Source of the DNA: Corynebacterium minutissimum
GTDB lineage: Bacteria > Actinomycetota > Actinomycetes > Mycobacteriales > Mycobacteriaceae
Direction: 5' to 3'
NCBI RefSeq assembly: GCF_000805675.1
Contig: NZ_JSEF01000015.1
Location: forward strand, 1 to 64,000
Length of the DNA stretch: 64,000 bases
Shown: piece after piece, positions 18,701 through 26,092 of the stretch
Layout of the letters: every line of letters begins with the position of its first letter
Numbering within the stretch: the first letter of the stretch is position 1
Program-made: the position numbers and the translations under genes
The notes under the pieces: model-generated
Told to the model about the DNA's origin: nothing
The model's database searches: none
What the model saw: only the letters and a program-made list of their open reading frames with translations

Positions 18701-20755
18701 GAGACGACGTATAACGCACTCCAGGCCGAACGCGCCCAACGCAATGGCGAACCCGAACCCGAGTACGTCCCCTTCGACGGCATCGCACTTGCCGATACCT
18801 TCCAAATCCACGAAGAAGGCGACATCCTCGACCTCAAGGTCTTCAAGGAAAACAACGCCGCCATCCAGCGCCAGATCGATTCACCGATCAACGTCATCAT
18901 CGGCAACCCGCCCTATTCTGCAAAGCAGACTAGCGCAAACGACGATAATGCCAATCTGAAGTACCCGACCCTAGACAGCCGCATTGAAAGTACATTTGCT
19001 GCAAACTCCACGGCAACAAATAAGAACTCACTGTATGACTCTTACCTACGAGCTTTCAGATGGTCTATCGATCGGCTCGGCACGCATGGTGTCTTGGCAT
19101 TTGTTTCAAACGGAGGTTGGATAGATAGTAACACTGCGGACGGCGTCCGACTTTCACTAGAAGATGAGCTCAGCGACATCTACGTGTACAACCTCCGTGG
19201 CAACCAACGAACTGCCGGCGAGCAATCCCGCAAAGAAGGCGGCAAGGTCTTCGGCTCCGGTAGCCGCAACACCGTCGCCATCATCATTGCCGTCAAGCGC
19301 GAAATCGCGGACGATGTCACAATTCATTACCGCGACATTGGTGATTACCTCAGCACGGAGGAAAAGCTCGATATTGTCGAAAGCTCGACCCTTGAAAATA
19401 TTGACTGGGAAATTATTGAACCAAATGAATACGGTGACTGGCTTAATCAACGAGATGTAGATTTCGAGACTTGGCCAGTTCTTGGTAGCAAAGGGGATCA
19501 CAACAAAATCGAAGTTTTTCGTGAATTTTCTTCAGGCTTGCAAAGCAATCGCGATACTTGGGTCTACGATTTTGGCTTCGATAAACTCCGATCAAAGATC
19601 TCGAGATTAAAAGGGGTCTATGCCGCTGCCCTAAGTAAGAAGGGCGAGCACTCAACGCTTCAATCCCTCATATCAGCCTTTCCAGAATTCAATGATCCGT
19701 CGGCGATCAAGTGGTCCTCGAGTCTGGAAGCGAGGTTTAACCGCGGTCATGCTTTGAGCAATGACGGTTTTATTGCTGAAGCTCTGTATCGTCCATTCTG
19801 CAAACAGCACGTTTATTTTGATACTTCGCTAATTCACAGGCGTTATCAACTCTCAAAGCTCTTTCCATCTATTAAGCAGGACAATGTCTTGATCACAGTC
19901 GCGGGGCCGTATCCCAATGTCGCCGGTCATGTTTTCGCCACTGAAATAATCCCGGATCTAAACGTTTTCACTGCCAGCCAAAACTTTCCCCGCTGGACCT
20001 GGGAGCACATCAAGGCGCCGGAAGGTGAGCTGGACTTTGGAATGGGGGCATCGGAAGGCTCGGAGCCTGGTACGGAAGGAGAAATCCTCGACGGGTACCA
20101 GCGCGTGGACAACATCACGGACGAGATTCTTGGGATTTACCGCGAGGCGCTGGGCTCGGATGTGACGAAAGATGACATCTTCTACTTCGTCTACGGGCAG
20201 CTGCATGACCCGGGGTACCGGGAGAAGTACGCTGCGGACCTGAAGAAGATGCTGCCGCATATCGAAACGCCGACGTCGCGGGCGCGGTTCGACCAGCTGG
20301 CTGCTGCCGGCCGAGAGCTCATGGATCTGCACGTGAACTACGAGGACGTGGAGCCGTGGCCGGTCACGGTGGATGTGAAGGCGTCGGCAGACGAGTCCGA
20401 CCGCGGGACCTGGCGCGTGCAGAAGATGAAGTGGGCGAAGAAGAAAGACTCGGAGACGGGTAAGAACGTCAACGACGTTACGACTCTCGTCTACAACAAG
20501 TCCGTGACCGTGCGCGACATCCCTGCCGAGGCGGACGAGTACATGCTCGGCTCACGGTCTGCGCTGGCGTGGATTATTGACCGGTACCAAGTGAAGAAGG
20601 ACAAGGCATCGGGAATCGTGAACGACCCCAACGACTGGGCTGACGAAGTGGGCGATCCGCGGTACATCGTGGACCTAATCGCGAAGGTCACGCGCGTGGC
20701 GGTGGAGACGGTGCAAATCGTGGAAGGAATCAGGGAGGTTGACGAAGATAAGTAG
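15767..20755 (+). CDS. Type ISP restriction-modification enzyme (nuclease-helicase-methyltransferase-TRD)
   Basis: A 1662-residue single-chain enzyme with the order of Type ISP (LlaGI/LlaBIII-like) systems: an Mrr-like PD-(D/E)xK nuclease (QDTGIDLVA...VAIQCK, residues about 58-80), a superfamily 2 motor (ACGTGKTF near 205, DEAH near 335, TATP, QSVGRVMRK), a helical coupler, an N6-adenine methyltransferase (DPFTGTGTF near 930, GNPPYS near 1050) and a C-terminal target-recognition domain. It should translocate, cut and methylate without partner genes. ATG 15767 is preferred over ATG 15758: a CATAAT hexamer (15754-15759) covers the first ATG and lies 7 bases before the second, the leaderless layout. 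Bases from about 18930 to 19980 are visibly AT-richer than both flanks. Confidence 0.9.
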   Translation: MSAFGEVLSQLRENQPQGSYGIKFEKLMVNYFRTDPVLQEQFSEVSRWSDWEFNGGKQDTGIDLVARRADDDAWVAIQCKFYKPDTYIQKRHLDSFFEASGHSFTTDKGRESFAQRIIISTSERWSKNAEEMLEHQLIPTNRIGTAAIAESPINWDVTFPGSEIEINLTRREVFSSRPHQQEAISKAIAGFEAHDRGKLIMACGTGKTFTALRLVEQYAENNGGRARVLFLVPSISLLSQTLKEWTAQNQEHLPLKSYAVCSDTKVSKKAEDIASYDLEVPVSTNGKDIAERTAQGKRRAGINVIFSTYQSIEAIHEAQAEYGMDDFDLVICDEAHRTTGVTLAGEDASTFVKIHDEKYIKASKRLYMTATPRLFDDNVKGKAEEHSAELASMDDEAIYGPEFYRLGFGEAVDKGLLTDYKVLVMTVEEDIAADVLAANPTNEINLTTASAMIGAWNGLAKRSGAEQDTKSGFEANAQPMRRTVAFAKDIKASKTIQETFPTLIRQYQEQLKDHAATNDVSLLNIDLQVAVEHVDGTMNALERGNKISWLESSIPEDETRILTNARCLSEGVDVPALDSVIFFHPRNSMVDVVQSVGRVMRKAEGKDYGYIILPVAIPPGVSPSQALNDNTRFRVVWQILNALRAHDDRFNAKVNSIALNEKVELPIDIESVKKTKKDEEQSLADKAKEAQAKLDASDTTSASHSESSGEQDLTSAQIALFSLEAWQEAMYVKLVDKVGTRTYWEDWADDVATIAEAQIARIKALINAADDTIRKEFEVFIEGLRGNLNDSITEDEAISMLSQHLITAPVFNALFTEHDFAAHNPVARVMQRMVDALSDAKLESETESLTKFYESVRIRASEVSSASGKQQVIKDLYERFFRKAFKKQSEALGIVYTPVEIVDFILRSADHISRWHFGKGLTDEGVHILDPFTGTGTFMVRLLQSGLIEPDALARKYAGELHATEIMLLAYYVAAVNIETTYNALQAERAQRNGEPEPEYVPFDGIALADTFQIHEEGDILDLKVFKENNAAIQRQIDSPINVIIGNPPYSAKQTSANDDNANLKYPTLDSRIESTFAANSTATNKNSLYDSYLRAFRWSIDRLGTHGVLAFVSNGGWIDSNTADGVRLSLEDELSDIYVYNLRGNQRTAGEQSRKEGGKVFGSGSRNTVAIIIAVKREIADDVTIHYRDIGDYLSTEEKLDIVESSTLENIDWEIIEPNEYGDWLNQRDVDFETWPVLGSKGDHNKIEVFREFSSGLQSNRDTWVYDFGFDKLRSKISRLKGVYAAALSKKGEHSTLQSLISAFPEFNDPSAIKWSSSLEARFNRGHALSNDGFIAEALYRPFCKQHVYFDTSLIHRRYQLSKLFPSIKQDNVLITVAGPYPNVAGHVFATEIIPDLNVFTASQNFPRWTWEHIKAPEGELDFGMGASEGSEPGTEGEILDGYQRVDNITDEILGIYREALGSDVTKDDIFYFVYGQLHDPGYREKYAADLKKMLPHIETPTSRARFDQLAAAGRELMDLHVNYEDVEPWPVTVDVKASADESDRGTWRVQKMKWAKKKDSETGKNVNDVTTLVYNKSVTVRDIPAEADEYMLGSRSALAWIIDRYQVKKDKASGIVNDPNDWADEVGDPRYIVDLIAKVTRVAVETVQIVEGIREVDEDK

Positions 20756-20870
20756 CTCTGGGGGACGTGCTATCGATTTAACCGGGGTCGAGCCTACGCC
20801 TCAGTACAGCGCGGTCGCTTCCTCTTTTTAGTCTCTGAAAGAATCATTTCAAGGCCACCAATTCTGCTCG

Positions 20871-20891
20871 GCGAGACAGAGTATGTCTCGC
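20871..20891. promoter_or_regulatory. Perfect 8-bp inverted repeat upstream of PIN module
   Basis: GCGAGACA-GAGTA-TGTCTCGC lies between the Type ISP gene and the small partner gene, about 105 bases before its start. It could be an operator or a weak terminator of the Type ISP gene; no T-tract follows. Confidence 0.4.
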
Positions 20892-20996
20892 ACATGCAGG
20901 TGACAGGCTGAGGCTAGCTGTATGTCGTAATGCCAGGTAAAATAAGCTCTAACTTTTGACTCAAATCTTCGCCGATAAGGAAAGGTGGACAGAGCC

Positions 20997-21236
20997 ATGA
21001 ATCGCAAAGACGCAGCACGTAAGCGTCTTCTTGAAAGCACTCAAAAGTCTGCCGCCTCTGTCGAAGTACTTAGCGACAACGAACTTGCTACAGCTGCCTA
21101 CCGTCAGCTTCTCCGCACAATCGATGCTCAATCTGAGCCCCTTGATCCCGGTGCTGCGGAAGCGTTTGCTCGTGAAGAAATCGCCACTATGCGAATGGAA
21201 AAGAGGATCCGTACCGCCTTGGGAGCAGGTAAGTGA
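20997..21236 (+). CDS. Small partner (putative antitoxin) of PIN-domain protein
   Basis: A 79-residue, largely helical, charged protein with no domain I recognise. It ends in a basic helix (MRMEKRIRTALGAGK) and its stop overlaps the GTG of the PIN gene (GTGA), so the two are translationally coupled. This order of a small gene followed by a PIN toxin gene is the common toxin-antitoxin layout. ATG 20997 is chosen because AAAGGTGG lies 7-9 bases upstream; an in-frame GTG at 20985 overlaps that site. The antitoxin role is an inference from position, length and partner only. Confidence 0.6.
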   Translation: MNRKDAARKRLLESTQKSAASVEVLSDNELATAAYRQLLRTIDAQSEPLDPGAAEAFAREEIATMRMEKRIRTALGAGK

Positions 21237-22222
21237 CCGAAGAGCTTCAACAGATAGCAGCACACAGAAAGTTGCGTCTGGTTGTTGATACTAACCTCTT
21301 TATATCGTCTTTGCTGTCACCTCGCGGCTCCGAGCGCGCGCTGATTGAAGCATGTTTTGCAGGAAAATCTGAGCTGCTCTACTGCGAACACCTTCTCCAG
21401 GAGATTGAAGACGTTATTTCTAGAGCAAAATTTCGGAAGCGCTTCACTGTAGAAGAAGGCCTATCCCTCATCGATGCCATCGTCCTTGTCGGGACGGAGG
21501 TTCCGGACCGCGAGGAGCAAAAACTACCGCGAATCTGCGATGACCCCGATGACGACTTCCTTTTCGCTCTCTACGAAGACGGTAACGGAGACCTCCTAGT
21601 TAGCGGCGACAAAAAGGTCCTCAAAGCCGCAGCCAGCGCACTTTGGATTACCAGCGCCGATGGCAAAATGGCAGCCACTCTCCTAGAGAATAGGAAGGCT
21701 TGGGGATCCGAACTTCTCAGAGGTGATAGTGAGAGCGGATGGGAGGCTATCGAAGCAGCGGGAAATCGGGCTATTTTCAACGCCGTTAATTTCCTATTCG
21801 AGGTAATAGAGGGCATTAAGTCTAAAAATTTTGACCGTGAACTACTAGCCCAAGCCGTTGTCCCCGGCACCGCAACTGCGTGGCTTGATGACTTCGAATC
21901 AGCTCAGTCACTGTTAACGAACCGCGCATTCGGTACTCACCCGATCATCATCTCGCCCGAGATTGTTGCCATCAAACTGGTGCCTGATCTTGGAGATTCC
22001 TACGTCGCGCTGCAGCCGACTGCACCGATCGAAAACGCCGTTTTCCTCACACTTGAGCGTTGCCCAGACCTTCTCGATAACAAAGGGAACGACGCTCTCG
22101 GCCTTGACGGTTGGAGAGCACACAGCATAGGGCCACGATTCTTACAGCCCAATGAGGTCCGACCTCCAACGGATGCAGTACGCAAGAAGGCAGTTCAGTC
22201 ACTACGCGGTTCGCGAAACTAA
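21233..22222 (+). CDS. PIN-domain toxin-like protein with long C-terminal extension
   Basis: A 329-residue protein. Residues about 14-140 form a PIN_3/COG1569 ribonuclease-like domain: VVDTNLFISSLLSPRGS (first Asp near 19), LLQEIEDVI (Glu near 62), DDPDDDFLFALYEDG (acidic pair near 104) and LVSGDKKVL. Such toxins cut RNA. Ordinary PIN_3 proteins stop near 150 residues; this one continues for about 170 residues (from MAATLLENRKAWG) with no fold I recognise. It starts at GTG 21233 inside the stop of the small gene and lies between a Type ISP and a GmrSD system, which suggests defence or abortive infection. Its last 21 bases overlap a convergent small frame. Confidence 0.7.
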   Translation: MTEELQQIAAHRKLRLVVDTNLFISSLLSPRGSERALIEACFAGKSELLYCEHLLQEIEDVISRAKFRKRFTVEEGLSLIDAIVLVGTEVPDREEQKLPRICDDPDDDFLFALYEDGNGDLLVSGDKKVLKAAASALWITSADGKMAATLLENRKAWGSELLRGDSESGWEAIEAAGNRAIFNAVNFLFEVIEGIKSKNFDRELLAQAVVPGTATAWLDDFESAQSLLTNRAFGTHPIIISPEIVAIKLVPDLGDSYVALQPTAPIENAVFLTLERCPDLLDNKGNDALGLDGWRAHSIGPRFLQPNEVRPPTDAVRKKAVQSLRGSRN

Positions 22223-22471
22223 GCAAGACCCAGGAAACATATCACCATGTTTTTCGAGCCCTTTGGAGTCTTTCACGCGCACACCTTTCGTTAATTTTTG
22301 TGACTCTTCCGGAAGAGCCCCTAAAACGACGACCACCCCGCCTGACCACATTGGTGGTAAAGACCGAGGGATCTTACTGGCGGGGTGGAACCTTTCAATT
22401 AAGGTTACCCAATGGGGTTCCTCGCGGATTACCTTGACGAGGTCGTCGAGCGCGATTGACCTAGTTTTCAA
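22202..22471 (-). CDS. Hypothetical small protein downstream of GmrSD
   Basis: An 89-codon frame starting at TTG 22471, overlapping the end of the GmrD-like frame by 11 bases. Its first 40 codons use C/G-ending codons typical of neighbouring real genes (ALDDLVKVIREE), which favours coding. The middle is a hydrophobic GGVVVVLGAL stretch. No family recognised. It overlaps the PIN gene tail by 21 bases in convergent orientation. It could be a third component of the restriction system or a chance frame. Confidence 0.35.
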   Translation of the reverse strand: MKTRSIALDDLVKVIREEPHWVTLIERFHPASKIPRSLPPMWSGGVVVVLGALPEESQKLTKGVRVKDSKGLEKHGDMFPGSCLVSRTA

Positions 22472-22973
22472 TCAAATTCCACTGGTCGAGGTAATCGATG
22501 AGCCCATTTATAATGGAGCTCTTTCGCACGACGATGTTTTCCTCGGTGAAATCTTCCTGCTGGCTTGCGATCGATTGAAGCTCCTGATTCTTCGTTCCGG
22601 CCTTCTCGACGCCATTCGCCGTGGTGTAGCCGGTGTAGTAGCGAGTCTTGTCCTCAAAACGGTAGTCAGAAGCCCGAATATTGATGTTCTTTTCGAGGAA
22701 GGCTTTATTGCCCAGCGACTCAAGCAATCCCTTCGACGAAAGAGAATTCTCCTTATTTGCTCGGGCCCGAGAGTAGATGTGTTCAATCTCGAGCTTCGTA
22801 TCATTGTCCAGCACGGTCTGACCGGGCTGTTCAAACGCCCACCACAGGATCATGGACTTAGTGATCGGGCGATTGTTGCTGAACGTGAAGGAATTCAACT
22901 GCTCAATCAACTGCTGGCGATCAAAGCGATAGTTTTCGAAAGTTACCTTTTCGTCGTTAACGATTGAGATCAT
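22461..22973 (-). CDS. GmrSD-type nuclease, C-terminal (DUF1524/HNH) half
   Basis: A 170-residue frame that continues the DUF262 protein encoded upstream. It contains the HNH-like motif LEIEHIYSRARA and the helix GLLESLGNKAFLEKNINIRASD typical of DUF1524. In this family the domain cuts DNA, often phage DNA with glucosylated hydroxymethylcytosine. Its ATG overlaps the TGA of the upstream frame (ATGA). In relatives the segment ending ALRTP joins without a break to MISIVND, so this is either a one-base deletion splitting one gene or a genuinely coupled pair. If the ATG is used, the residues between the halves are complete. Confidence 0.7.
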   Translation of the reverse strand: MISIVNDEKVTFENYRFDRQQLIEQLNSFTFSNNRPITKSMILWWAFEQPGQTVLDNDTKLEIEHIYSRARANKENSLSSKGLLESLGNKAFLEKNINIRASDYRFEDKTRYYTGYTTANGVEKAGTKNQELQSIASQQEDFTEENIVVRKSSIINGLIDYLDQWNLIEN

Positions 22974-24205
22974 CGCGGGAACAGAGGCGTTCGAAGTGCA
23001 TTGACACCAGGGCGGTGAACGGCATAAGCAAAGATGAAGCCAGTTATAAGAGCAAGGAAGTCGAAGAATTTTTCTTCTTCGAGATTCCCATTCTCGTCAC
23101 GGTTTTTGAGGAAGTACACGGAGACGATATAGGTCCACATGCTGTTCGGGGCGTAGCTCAAGACATAGAGGCGTTGATTGACGCGTTCCGAAAACTCTTC
23201 TTGCTGGTCGACCCTGTCCCAGAAGGCAACGAGGGATTCAAGGTCTTCAAGCGATTCTTCTTTCTTCAGCAACGCATAGGAATCACGTTCATAGAAGTCA
23301 CGCAGGCCTTCCGTTGTAGTTGTCCTAATTCCTTGCAATGCTCGCTGGTAATACATGTACCGCGCAAAAAGCTCATCCATGGGATTGTTATTTCCACGGG
23401 TATGCGAGAACACACGTGTAGCGGTCTCTTCAAGCGCTTTCCACCGCTCGATAAATCCCTCTTTCTCATTCTTTGCGGTGAAGTACTTATAGAATTGCGA
23501 CTTAAAAATATCAGCGTCTGCCAGTGGCAGGCCGCGATCATTCAGTGTCGAGAAAATCCGAAGAGCCGTGTCTTGTGACTCGGCCTCGATGGGCAGAAGA
23601 ATAACTTTCTTGAGAATTCGGTTAGCCAACTTCGCTGTGTATGACGGATATTCGTTGATAAACCGATCAACACGCCCCTCGAAATAGGAGTAGTTCTTCG
23701 CATACGCGCTGTGCGCACCGTCGGGAATTTTCCCCTCGTTGAGGATAAAACGGAATTCATCCTTATCGTCATCAGAAGCTACTTCTGAATCAATGCGCAG
23801 CTGACCAAGAATGGGATCACCAAACTCAGTAGTACGCCAAATGCATTGAGCAATTTCGCGGAAGGTAGTTTTCGAGTCTGGATCCTGCATGTACTGGAAT
23901 TTCTCGTAGAACGCACGCAGCAAAAGCATAAGCGTCGTTAGACGCTGCTGACCATCAATGACTTCCAATTGCCCTGCATCATTGCGGAAAGTAACAATCG
24001 GACCCAGAAAATATTCATCGCTGGGGTCAAACGCGTCTGCGTTACCCTCCGGAATACAAAACGCTTCAATGTCGTCCCACAACGTTGCGCATTCGTCTTC
24101 AGTCCATGCATACGGGCGTTGGTAATCCGGAATGAGAAAGCTCGTCGTAGTGGTTTGATTAATAAGTGCCAAAACGGACTTCTGATCGACGCTGAGTTTA
24201 GACAT
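22970..24205 (-). CDS. GmrSD-type DUF262 NTPase, N-terminal part
   Basis: A 411-residue frame with the DUF262 (GmrS, ParB-fold) motifs: IPDYQRPYAW near residue 23 and VIDGQQRLTTL near 82, the nucleotide-binding/hydrolysis site. A helical middle region follows, ending GVNALRTPLFPR before the TGA. Type IV enzymes of this family recognise modified phage DNA and need NTP. ATG 24205 has AGAGGA seven bases upstream. Base composition is lower in G+C than the core genes, in keeping with transfer. See the downstream frame (22461-22973) for the break. Confidence 0.75.
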   Translation of the reverse strand: MSKLSVDQKSVLALINQTTTTSFLIPDYQRPYAWTEDECATLWDDIEAFCIPEGNADAFDPSDEYFLGPIVTFRNDAGQLEVIDGQQRLTTLMLLLRAFYEKFQYMQDPDSKTTFREIAQCIWRTTEFGDPILGQLRIDSEVASDDDKDEFRFILNEGKIPDGAHSAYAKNYSYFEGRVDRFINEYPSYTAKLANRILKKVILLPIEAESQDTALRIFSTLNDRGLPLADADIFKSQFYKYFTAKNEKEGFIERWKALEETATRVFSHTRGNNNPMDELFARYMYYQRALQGIRTTTTEGLRDFYERDSYALLKKEESLEDLESLVAFWDRVDQQEEFSERVNQRLYVLSYAPNSMWTYIVSVYFLKNRDENGNLEEEKFFDFLALITGFIFAYAVHRPGVNALRTPLFPR

Positions 24206-24296
24206 CTAGGATCCTCTGTGAATTAGAAAGCGAAAAGGGAACCTACAAGGCAGAGAAAGTGGTCGCCTGTACTGGATTAAATATAACCTGTCACGG

Positions 24297-25233
24297 CTAC
24301 GCCAGGGCGTGACCCCTGAAAAGTAGGCTGGGTGAGGGGCAGTTATGCTGCCTTGTCAGTGTAATAGATTGGGCTTCAAAGACATCGGGCGATATCTGTC
24401 CGCACCATGAGTGCCGGCGCTGTGTGTTGTATCTGATGCACCACCGAAATACCTCCCGCCGGCATTGCAGCGGATTGGAGAAGACTTTCCTATTGCGCCG
24501 GACTTCTCTTTTCATCGTGAAATTAAATAACTCTGCTAACGCATTATCTGCACCGGTACCGATAGCCCCCATAGACTGGATTACGCCAAGCTCCTGGCAT
24601 CGTGTGCTAAACGCTGCTGATATGTACACGCTGCCATGATCTGAATGAAAAATGGCACTATCAAGCCCCCCACGCATTGTATTGACATGGTCTAGAGCCT
24701 CAATCACGAGGCTGCTTCGCATATGGTCTGCGATCGCAAAACCAGCAAGTTTGCGCGAGTACAGGTCAATAACCGTGGCCAGATACATATTAGAGCCGTT
24801 CCTACAGGGCAAATAGGTAATATCACCGACATACACCTGGTTTGGTGCTTGCACATGAAACCGTCGTTTCACTAGGACCTCAAACACCGAAGTTGACGTG
24901 CTGCGCTGGGTAGTCGCGCACCGGCGGCGATTGCTAAATCCACGTAGTTTCATGTTTTCCATGATCCGGGCAACCTTTTATGATTGCCCCGCGCAAAGCG
25001 CTCATCGTCGTTGAGTGAAGCTCTGATGCGTTTGCGCCATACAGTCCAACTTCTTCAGCAAAGACTGCAGCAATACGGGCTCCAAGTACACCGACTGCAC
25101 AGATACGCGATGCGCGGCGGGTTTGCGTGGCTTTCCATTTATAAATCGATGAAGGTGTGAGCTTTAAAAAGATTCGCATCCGCTTAACCGAGTACTCGGT
25201 CTCGTGGTCCGCAACCAACTGGAAGCGGATCAC
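24297..25233 (-). pseudogene. IS3-family orfB transposase (broken)
   Basis: The frame 24934-25233 gives the N-terminal orfB part (MIRFQLVADHETEYSVKRM ... EEVGLYGA) and then shifts. The next piece, from about 24990 down to 24297, gives the rve integrase core with YVGDITYLP, ATVIDLYSRKLAG, HSDHGSVY (second catalytic Asp) and RYNTQRRHSWCG. One A seems to be missing in the AAACGCATCAGAG stretch near 25025-25030, so no intact DDE protein is made. Confidence 0.8.
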
Positions 25234-25601
25234 CAGCTTATCTCTTCGGCAAAATATTTCGCAGCCTTACGCAAAATATCTCGTTCTTCGCGCAGCTTTG
25301 CGTTTTCTTTTTCCATCGCACGTATACGTTCTGCATCGAAGGCTGCTACTGCTTGGGGCTTTAGCCTCGATCATGCGAGTCCTTTCACCAGTACCGAGTT
25401 CTTTCTTCCACTGATGTAATGAAGCACGATTGACTCCCAGTTCGGCGGCGCCAGCAGCCAGAGACAAGTTCTCATTGTTTTCATAGAGAGCAACGGCGTC
25501 ACACTTGAATTGCTCAGAATAGAACTTAGACATAGTAGGTAGAATGCCTTTCCTCCCAGCCCGAACGGCCGAGAATCTAGATGTCTACCAAACAGGGGTC
25601 A
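24310..25601 (-). mobile_element. Decayed IS3-family insertion sequence
   Basis: Ends carry short inverted repeats TGACCCCTG (24310-24318) and CAGGGGTCA (25593-25601), so the element starts TG and ends CA and is about 1.29 kb, the IS3 size. It carries orfA and orfB on the minus strand, both frameshifted. The flanking bases show no target duplication, and the gene cut at the right end (5'-nucleotidase) does not resume at the left end. That suggests an adjacent deletion after insertion. Confidence 0.85.
25267..25533 (-). pseudogene. IS3-family orfA transposase (frameshifted)
   Basis: The frame starts MSKFYSEQFK and has the HTH segment LSLAAGAAELGVNRASLHQWKK typical of IS3 orfA. After EAKAP the protein sense leaves the family; it returns in the +1 frame as FDAERIRAMEKENAKL. 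The cause is an extra C in a run of four C (near 25357-25360). Confidence 0.75.
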
Positions 25602-25903
25602 GGTCCGTACTTGTCTTCGGAAACCGAGGACACGAACGCGGAGCCGCCGACGTTATCGCCCGAGGATACGAATGCGTATTCCTGCCCTTGGTTGACCTGC
25701 TTGGCCAGGCCCGCGAGTTTGGCAGCGCCCATTTCCTTGGTGCTGTCATCTTCCAAATGGCCGTGGAAATCGGTGAAGTTGGTGACGGAAAACTCCGCCA
25801 ACTCCGCCGCCGATTCTGGCGCTACGAGCACGGAGCCACGTACCGACACTGAAACTTATGCCGCCGCTACTGCCAGCGTCCGGCCCATCCGACGAGTTTG
25901 CAT
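25602..25903 (-). pseudogene. Secreted 5'-nucleotidase (UshA-like), N-terminal remnant
   Basis: From ATG 25903 the frame encodes a twin-Arg-like basic start and hydrophobic leader (MQTRRMGRTLAVAAA), is stopped by TAA at 25856-25858, and continues in the same frame with AEFSVTNFTDFHGHLE and SSGDNVGG, the metallophosphatase motifs of 5'-nucleotidases. At 25601 the IS3 element cuts it after about 100 codons. So it has two independent lesions: an in-frame stop in the signal peptide region and truncation. Intact family members release phosphate and nucleoside outside the cell, which fits the neighbouring phosphodiesterase and importer. Confidence 0.75.
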
Positions 25904-26002
25904 TTCTTCCCTTACACAGCGGATAAGAAAACGTTAAATTGCCGCTTTCTAGTCTTAATCCGCCCACCGAGCCCCCACAGCGCACGCACGGAAAAATCAC
26001 GC

Positions 26003-26092
26003 CTGTGTAGCTTGTCCTTCACCGTCGGCATTAGCCTCATCAAGGACATCCCCGCCGTGGCGGAGCTGGTGGAGTGGCTCCTTACTAACTGA
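26003..26092 (+). pseudogene. C-terminal remnant of an unidentified gene
   Basis: The last about 30 codons of a plus-strand frame (ending SLIKDIPAVAELVEWLLTN) use codons as biased as neighbouring genes, while the frame upstream is not convincing. It runs 8 bases into the end of the minus-strand MBL gene. It may be the tail of a gene lost by rearrangement. Family not recognised. Confidence 0.25.

Noticed and set aside
17867..18811. 314-codon frame antisense to the Type ISP gene
   Set aside because: Shadow of the GC-rich codons of the nuclease-methyltransferase; the Gly/Asp/Val/Leu bias is typical of antisense frames.
25544..25937. Plus-strand frames over the nucleotidase remnant
   Set aside because: The minus strand carries the FTDFHGHLE and SSGDNVGG motifs; plus frames have no likeness.
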